This document shows, in pieces, positions 57,590 to 64,000 of a stretch of 64,000 nt of DNA (position 1 is the stretch's first letter; each line of letters opens with the position of its first letter). The notes under the pieces are model-generated. The model worked only from the letters and a program-made list of their open reading frames with translations. It was not told where the DNA came from and did no database searches. The DNA comes from Paguma larvata (lineage: Eukaryota > Chordata > Mammalia > Carnivora > Viverridae), in contig CM057834.1 of the NCBI GenBank assembly GCA_030068075.1, forward strand, positions 94,009,119 through 94,073,118. Reading direction: 5' to 3'. The translations under genes and the position numbers were made by a program.

Positions 57590-58060
57590 TTTACATTAGA
57601 TCTCCAGGACTTACCTACTAGTTGTAGATTTGTACCCTTAAACAATGTCTCTTATAATCTCCCACCCACAAGCATCTGGTAACCATTTTGTTCATATTTA
57701 TGAGTTTGTCTTTTTTAGATTTTATATATATGTGATATCATAGAGTATTTATCTCTATCTCATCTCACCATAATGTCCTCAAGGTCTATCAATTTTATCA
57801 CAAGCAGCAGTTTGTTCTTAGTATTTAAGAGTCTCCTATGTTTTGCCTCCTTCCCTCTCTGTGACTTTTTTTCCCCTTCCCCTCCCCCATGGTTTTCTGC
57901 TAAGTCTGTATATATAATAACCCTTTATTCTGAATGTTAAGGGTTGAGCGTGATATCATCACACATTCACATACACCACAGTTTATTCATCTGTTGATGA
58001 ACACTTAGATTGCTTCCATAAAATTGATATTTATAAATTATTAGGCCCAACAGCTGAATA
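57590..58060 (-). mobile_element. Old L1 3' end, minus strand, with inserted L1 3' UTR scrap
   Basis: L1 3' UTR and ORF2 end in reverse complement: 'CATTAGATCTCCAGGACTTACCTACTAG', 'ATGAGTTTGTCTTTTTTAGATTTTATATATATGTGATATCATAGAGTATTT', then 'TTCATCTGTTGATGAACACTTAGATTGC'. Between them, at about 57808-57905, lies a piece of younger L1 3' UTR ('CAGTTTGTTCTTAGTATTTAAGAGTCTCCTATG'). Confidence 0.75.
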
Positions 58061-58440
58061 ATATATATGCTCTTCAAGTGCACATGGAATGTTAACCAGT
58101 ACAATCTGTTGGCGGGGCCAAAAGACAAATCTCTATATTTTTGCAAGTAATGAAGTCATACAGAATAAGTTTCCTAACAATAACATTATTAAATTATAAA
58201 TATCTGTAAAATCAAAATGTTCCAAAATTAAGCAGCACACGTCTAAATTCTACAAAGATTAAAAAAAGGACTCAAAAAGTAAAACAGAAACTCGCAGAAG
58301 CTAGGGAAAAGCACTGAAAAAGATCCTCACCCATTCAAACTCATGGATTCAAATATTTGGGAACATTTTAGTTAAAAAGTACATGGCTACAGTCATGTCT
58401 ACGGATATAATGGCCATCATGATGATAATATACTGTATGG
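58061..58440 (+). mobile_element. Old L1 ORF2 piece, plus strand
   Basis: 'ACAGCTGAATAATATATATGCTCTTCAAGTGCACATGGAATGTTAACC' and 'CATACAGAATAAGTTTCCTAACAATAACATTATTAAATTATAAAT' follow L1 ORF2 in the sense direction ('acagcagaatacacattcttctcaagtgcacatggaac…'). It abuts the minus-strand 3' end at about 58060, as expected for a 5'-inverted L1. Confidence 0.7.
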
Positions 58441-59599
58441 AATACTGGGAATTTGCTAAGAATAAATATTCAGATATTCTCATAATGCACAAAACATTTT
58501 AACTATGTGAGGTTATTGACTGTAATAATTGTATCGCTAAATATATATCTAATCATTATATTGTACTCTTTAAATAAATATTTTTATTAAAATAAATATA
58601 GATAAACTACTCAGAATGTTCCAAAACATTCCATAAAAAGCTAACCTTTATTAATAAAGATATTGTAGTGACAGATTTTGAATGCTGAATCAATTTACTT
58701 TAGAAATCCTTTTAAGTAAGCATTAAGGGAAAATTATGACATGAGTGAAAATTTTATATTATAGATTTAATGCCTACACAGATTTTATGACTTACTACCT
58801 GTCTTTTCTCACTACTATAGGTTACATATTAAAATAGAACTTGTTCATAGTAATTGCTGTTTGGTATTAGAGGAGGCAGAAAATCAACCACAATCTTACT
58901 TATGCAAAAATGTTAGAGATGGATTTTTAATTAGTGTAATAATGGTTTTTCTATAAATGATTCTGTAATTCACTGATATGGTATTTAAATCATTATTGCT
59001 TTTGAATTATTTTTAATAATAAAGACTACCTTATGTCATAAGATATTCGATTAAATAAAAACTATCATAATTTGAATAGAGTGTGCTTAATCAAGAGTGT
59101 TCACTTGGTTAATACCACATCATATTTAGTTAGAAGGTCAATTAATTACACAAAAGCATTCAGATGGTTTGAAAGAAATATAACTGAAAACTCTATGTTT
59201 AATGACCTCACGTATTCACACACTAGGAATGATAAAATCATTATAAGTACTCAACTCTCTCAAGTGGTAAATATTTCTGACCTTAGGAATTTCAGAGTGT
59301 TAAGAGCCCATATACACGTCTATACACATTTCCAAATGTCTTAAACATTCCCCACTCATGCACATTATCTGGAGAAGTTCAAGAAGAAGACTGTAACAAC
59401 TAGCCAGCACTGCAGTCTGCTTTCAGAGTGACCGAAGTGTTCTAAGATTATATCGTGGTGATGATAGCAAGGCTCTGTAAATATGAAAATTCATCTTTGA
59501 AATGGATTTTTATGGCATGCACATTATAGCTCATAAAACTATTTTAAAAAATAAACCAATCATGCAGACTTTGAATAAATGTGCTTTTAAGATGCTTTT
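58441..59599. other. Unassigned AT-rich DNA
   Basis: It is among the most AT-rich parts of the window. The 90-codon frame at 59072-59344 (plus) has no recognisable domain and I do not call it a gene. Confidence 0.45.
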
Positions 59600-59855
59600 A
59601 AGAACACCAGGAAAGGGGTGCCTGGGTGGCTCAGCTGGTTAAGTGTCTGACTTTGGTTGAGGTCATGATCTCATGGTTTGTGAGCCTGAGCCCTGCATCA
59701 GGCTCTCTGCTGTCAGCACAGAGCCCACTTCAGATCCTCTCTCCATCTCTCTCTATGCCCCTTCCCCGATCACTTCTCTCTCTCTAAAATAAACATTAAG
59801 AAAAAAATCAACTACACTTCTCTTAAAAAAAAAAAAAAAAAAGAACACTAGGAAA
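59600..59855 (+). mobile_element. Carnivore SINE, plus strand, with target duplication
   Basis: The body is at about 59615-59840: GGGTGCCTGGGTGGCTCAG, shortened centre, AAATAAACATTAAG, then an A run of about 18. AAGAACACCAGGAAA (59600-59614) and AAGAACACTAGGAAA (59841-59855) differ at one base. Confidence 0.95.
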
Positions 59856-60299
59856 AAATTCTGAACAGTCAAAAAACGAGTAGAATCTCTTTGGGCATTA
59901 ATATTACTGCTTGTATTGTCATTCACAATACATGCCCTGTCAAATATCTTGTTATTTTGAACGTTTTTGCTCTTGGTGTTGTTATTCATATTGGTGTTGG
60001 CGAATATGCTGCTACTGCCAGAGAAATGCTGAGAGACAAGCTAATGTGCTCTGCTCTCTTACCGTGAATAAATCAAGCCACTGACAGGTACTGAAAAGTG
60101 TTGCATAGGCATCAATTAATAGAGACTCTTATGCATATGAGAGATTTTTCCTTTAGGATTTCATTAACTTTTTTATATTCGTTATCTAAATAACAGATGA
60201 TATGACAGGAGATTGCCCTCCCCATTGATGAATTATCACAGTATTTTATCTGCATTTATTTCTTGATAGTGAGTTACCCTTAATTTATGTTTATTTACA
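59856..60299. other. Unassigned DNA
   Basis: Nothing recognisable. Confidence 0.45.
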
Positions 60300-60430
60300 C
60301 GTTTATCTATTTCCGCCATGATATATGAACCCATTGAGGGAAACAGATGCATTCTGTTTATCCTTATAGCTTTTAAATACTCCTTAAATTTTGCAAACAG
60401 AATATTCGGTAAACATATGTTGTATTAATG
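60300..60430 (+). repeat. L2 LINE 3' fragment, plus strand
   Basis: 'ATATGAACCCATTGAGGGAAACAGATGCATTCTGTTTATCCTTATAGC … AACAGAATATTCGGTAAACATATGTTGTATTAATG' follows the L2 3' end ('agctccttgagggcaggga … gtaggcactcaataaatatttgttgaatgaatg'). Confidence 0.6.
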
Positions 60431-61085
60431 TAAGAAACTCCTTATAAGGAACGCATATGATCATTTCTGCGGCAATATGCTTAGACCTTTAAAACGACAA
60501 TGAAAAAATAATAAAGTCACAATACTTACCGTTGAAATATAAATATTACTAAAATATTTTTGCGACTTGTATAAATGATTTGGTTAGCCTTTATTGTGGC
60601 TTGATTTTAAATTTTGGTCTACTAAATATTCACAAAACCAATTTTTTCATTCCTTCTAATTATTAAAGAAATTGGGTCACATATCCTAGTCCTTTAAAAA
60701 GAATTTAACTTAAAAATAAGATTTCCCTGATGCTAAAAGTAATATGGAAATGTTAAAGTTATTTATCCTAAGTTAACTGTCTTATGAATTTCAATGATGA
60801 GGAAAATTATTTCCCTTTTCCAATTCTAGCATATTTTGTGTGACATCTAACAGTTTATGTTAATTCAATAATTTTTATTTGCATACATCACATTGATTTA
60901 TGAAATGCTTGAGTGTCAGAAAAAATCATGTCAGCAAATAGCAAACAATCTGATTTAGTAGTATTATAAATTCTATTTGGATATAGATTCCACATATTTT
61001 AGATATCTCAAGGAAAGGATTTTATTGCTGAAAGTATGTTTATAAAAATTATAAATATCTATTGAAAATTATATATGTATGAATT
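60431..61085. other. Unassigned AT-rich DNA
   Basis: Nothing recognisable. Confidence 0.45.
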
Positions 61086-61332
61086 TAAAATCAGGACACT
61101 GGGGGCGCCTGGGTGGCTCAGTCGGTTAAGTGTCTGACTTTGGCTCAGGTCATGATCTCATGGTTTGTGGGTTCAAGCCCTGTGTTGGGCTCTGTGCTGA
61201 CAGCTCAAAGCCTGAAGCCTGCTTTGGATTCTGTTGTCTCCCTCTCTCTCTGCCCTTCCCTGCTCACACTCTGTCTCTCTCTCTCTCAAAAATAAATAAA
61301 CATTTAAAAAACATAAAATAAAATCAGGACAC
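61086..61332 (+). mobile_element. Young feline SINE with exact target duplication
   Basis: The body at 61100-61318 begins TGGGGGCGCCTGGGTGGCTC and ends AAATAAATAAACATTT. TAAAATCAGGACAC at 61086-61099 and 61319-61332 is a 14-bp exact duplication. It is close to the consensus, and the (CT)n tract is well kept. Confidence 0.96.
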
Positions 61333-63095
61333 GGCAGTTTAAATCAATCAAAGCTGAAAAAGCAATAAAGCCATTACTACAGACAAAAATGCCTAGTCCT
61401 TGGGACTTAAGACTACCTATTTTATGAAGCCACATATAGTGTTCTACTTAACAGGCAATATCCTAGAACCATATAAAATATGTTTATGAGAGTATTTTGT
61501 ATAACGGCCATAGATTAATTGATAATAATTAGGTATTTTACAATTATGTTTGCATGTAAGGGTAAGTGGATTCAGTAGTTTACCTAACGTGACATAATAT
61601 ATCCCAACATTGTCTATTTTACTTCCTACATTTCAAACTAAATAATCAAATTATAGTTTTGATTAGTATTCTCACAACCAAAATTACAATTTATGGCTCT
61701 TAAACACATTTTGAATATGAATAATGCCATGATTGCCTTTGAATTTAATGAAGGGACACTAGGCTCTTCAACCATGGCTACACATATCACTAAGAAGAAA
61801 ATCCAGTTCTATTCTGGCACTGAAATACAACACATTGGAGGATGTTATTATTTAATTGTAAGAGTCACTGTAATGAAAGTAAAATTGTTTTGACATAAGT
61901 AATGAAATTTTATCTGGGTAATGTTAGCTATGTACCATAGACTTACTTTCAGCCTAGACTTTACATCTCTTGTTTTACTTTAATATCCCATTAGGTAATT
62001 ATTTAATTTCTATTAAATACTTACAGGTTATTTCTACTTTAGAGAATTTTATGTGAAATTTCCAAATTATATTCTTACCTCTGCACTTGTCAAAAAAATC
62101 ACATTTTACTTCCCTACTAAATGTGGATGTATACATTTGGTTTATTTACACATTTTTAAATTGTGTGTTTAATGCAAATGATGTTAAAGATGAAATTATT
62201 TAGTAGTGTTTTCAAAGATGAGTAAATCATGAATGAAACGTTTATTAAAACTTAAATGATTAAAACAATTGATCTTTCTTGTTTGGCAGTTAATAGTAGT
62301 AACAATAAAATCTGATCCATTTGGTCCTGCATCACATTTTTTTTATGTATTCTCTGAAAATAACTAAAAAGTATTCTTTGAATAAAACAAAGCCCTATAA
62401 ATACAGACCTAAAGTATAGGACACAGAGATATAGAAAAAGAAGTAATTCCTGTTTATTCTCAGTTTTCAGAGAAAGAAACCGCAATGGACCTTGCTGTCA
62501 AATATATACACTTAATTCATGGATGAAATTTATGTCTTCTTTCATAGGATGGCAAGCTGGGCCTGAAAACCTAAGTAGGAATCTTGTATCGCTTTCCCCT
62601 AAAGATACAGCCATGTGAGGGAAATAAAGAGAAAAATACCTTAAGTTCTCCTTCCTGGATCTCATCTTGTTCTTTGTTTTCTTTTCAGTAATAAGAGCAA
62701 CCTTAAAGTAAGTGACATTTCTTTCTTCGGATGCACCTCCAGGAAAAATGGCTTCTTGATGCACAGTCCTGTCTACCTTTCTTAGGTTAAAATTCATTTC
62801 CTCCCTGCAGCAAAAAAAATGTCTCCCTAACATTTGTGGTGCCTTCACGTAGACACAGTGGAAATGGCAGAAAAAGGAACGGGAAGGATGCATGGCCTTG
62901 ACTCTTCTCTTTTTTCTGGAGATAAGTGTATAGCCATGAGATTACCACCATGATCTGTACCATAAACATATCCATTACCTCCCAAAGTTTCTTCCAACCC
63001 TTTTATTACCATTTGTGTGATAGGAACACTTACTATAAAAATTACAGATACTTAAATATTCAAGACAGTACTGTATAGACTCTATGATGTACAGT
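61333..63095. other. Unassigned DNA with a 131-codon open frame
   Basis: No named repeat is seen. A minus-strand frame of 131 codons (62498-62893) is the longest outside L1 and SINE sequence apart from the 135-codon frame at 11719-12126. It has no signal peptide, domain or repeat and no plausible promoter or splice context, so I do not call it a gene. Confidence 0.4.
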
Positions 63096-63099
63096 ATAT

Positions 63100-63475
63100 C
63101 TCTTGGTGTAGCCACTATGGAAAGCATTATGGAAGTTCCTCAAAAAATACAAAAAACATAATTATCATAGAAGGCAGGAATCCCACTTCTGGGTATACAG
63201 CCTGAAGTATGGAAATGAGGATCTTGAAGGGATATCAACACTTTCACGTTCATTGCAGCATTATTCACAATAGCCAAGAAAGAACTAGAAACAAACTAAA
63301 GGTCCATTAGTGGATGACCAAGTAAGAAAATGTGGAACATACATACGATGGAATATTATCCAGTCCTAAAAAGGAAGATAATCCTACCATTTGCAACAAC
63401 ATGGATGAATCTGGACATTATGCTGAATGAAATAAGCCAGATACTGAAGGACAAGTGCTACGTATTACCACTTAG
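63100..63475 (+). mobile_element. L1 ORF2 C-terminal fragment, plus strand
   Basis: 'TGTAGCCACTATGGAAAGCATTATGGAAGTTCCTC', 'GGATATCAACACTTTCACGTTCATTGCAGCATTATTCACAATAGCCAAG' and 'GATGGAATATTATCCAGTCCTAAAAAGGAAG' are L1 ORF2 end (L1MA/B-like) in the sense direction. It stops at about 63475 before the 3' UTR. Confidence 0.85.
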
Positions 63476-63479
63476 CTCT

Positions 63480-64000
63480 TACTTATTGTTTCCAGTGTGG
63501 TCTTTCAGATTTTTTATCAGATATATCTCAAACGATTTCATACTATAGATGTTATTATACATCGCATAATTCTTTTGATTTCAGTTTCTAACGATTTGTT
63601 ATCAATATATATAGTATTGAGGGAGGCTTGGGTGGCTCAGTTAGTTGAGCATCTGGTTTTGGCTCAGGTCTTGATCTCGCAGTTCTTGAGTTTGAGCCCC
63701 ACGTCAGGCTCTGTGCTGACAACTTGGAGCCTGGAGACTGCTTCAGATTCTGTGTCTCTCTCTCTCTCTGCCCCTTCCCAACTCATGCTCTGTCTCTGTC
63801 TCTCAAAAATAAAGAAACATTAAATTTTTTAATTAAAAATTATATATAATGTTGATATTTGTTCTTTGATTTTATATCCTTTAACCTTACTAATATCACT
63901 ACCTAGCTTTTTATATATTCATTTGGATCTTATACATAGAATATTGCCTACAAATAGAGTTTTTTTTTGTTCTTATTGTTTCTTTCCATTCTGGACAAAT
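63480..64000 (-). mobile_element. L1 ORF2 fragment, minus strand, running off the window
   Basis: 'TTTCAGTTTCTAACGATTTGTTATCAATATATATAG' and, after a SINE, 'GTTCTTTGATTTTATATCCTTTAACCTTACTAATATCACT' and 'TTGGATCTTATACATAGAATATTGCCTACAAATAGAG' are the reverse complement of the ORF2 reverse transcriptase region. It continues past the right edge. Confidence 0.75.
63604..63856 (+). mobile_element. Carnivore SINE in L1, plus strand
   Basis: The body is at about 63621-63838: GGGAGGCTTGGGTGGCTCAG, GTTTGAGCCCC, CT tract, AATAAAGAAACATT. ATATATAGTATTGA and ATATATAATGTTGA flank it as a worn duplication. The host L1 text continues across it. Confidence 0.92.

Noticed and set aside
62660..62715. Tiny exon-like arrangement: pyrimidine tract TTCTTTGTTTTCTTTTCAG, 19 bases, then GTAAGTG
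   Set aside because: The splice motifs are good, but such matches occur by chance and no coding context exists around them.
62498..62893. 131-codon open frame on the minus strand
   Set aside because: No domain, signal or repeat pattern, and no supporting context. A frame of this length is expected by chance in 64 kb read in six frames.
1..64000. CRISPR array, operons, phage or bacterial islands
   Set aside because: No regularly spaced short repeats, no prokaryotic gene density, and abundant mammalian SINE and LINE sequence throughout.
1..64000. Protein-coding exons of a host gene
   Set aside because: I scanned the translated frames for known protein motifs and found only L1-derived ones (NIYAPN, ADD, KWCWENW). 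Small noncoding or poorly conserved exons cannot be excluded by eye.

Overview
The window is mammalian nuclear DNA, almost certainly from a feliform carnivore and most likely a cat (Felidae). The main evidence is about 25 copies of a tRNA-Lys-derived SINE with the feline SINEC_Fc signature: head GGGGCGCCTGGGTGGCTCAG, the central phrase TCATGATCTCA, a CT-rich stretch and an AATAAATAAAC tail. Carnivore-type L1 3' ends, old L1M/HAL1-like remnants, MIR, L2, a Tigger DNA transposon and ERVL-type LTRs agree with this. There is no sign of prokaryotic organisation. I find no protein-coding gene, functional RNA gene or CpG-island promoter. No open frame exceeds 136 codons, and most of the longer ones are shadows of L1 or SINE sequence. 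It reads as an AT-rich gene desert or a large intron.

Layout. 1-20.1 kb is mostly old or unique sequence with scattered SINEs, MIRs, an L2, an L1M/HAL1-like ORF1 remnant (about 1.08-2.0 kb), a hAT-like DNA transposon (5.3-5.8 kb), L1 pieces (8.0-9.85 kb) and a 56-bp near-perfect inverted repeat (2228-2452). 20.1-26.6 kb is a run of ancient L1 sequence on the minus strand. It carries four SINEs, two of which form a nested minus-strand pair inside one 15-bp target duplication. 26.6-31.0 kb has a clear MIR, another old L1 and a young L1 3' end with its target duplication.

31.3-45.0 kb is a nested stack. An old minus-strand L1 runs from its 3' UTR (about 31.34 kb) to its 5' UTR (about 44.99 kb). 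It is interrupted by a Tigger element, SINEs, a rearranged younger L1 fragment and a 7.6-kb block of at least two plus-strand L1 insertions, one of them carrying an inverted ORF2 segment. 45.07-51.5 kb is a structurally full-length, minus-strand L1 of about 6.4 kb with an imperfect 12-bp target duplication. It has both ORF regions and a long 5' UTR with an alternating CA/CG tract, and it is dead by mutation. 51.5-64 kb holds a MIR, an L1M/HAL1-like ORF1 remnant, an abutting pair of LTRs (MLT1-like and MLT2-like), L1 pieces in opposite orientations, an L2 and four SINEs.

No genes act together here; the content is a record of retrotransposition. By my own coordinates, L1-type sequence takes up about half of the window and SINEs about 8 percent. 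Family names are from memory of consensus sequences and were not checked against a repeat library. Boundaries without a target duplication are approximate, to tens of bases.
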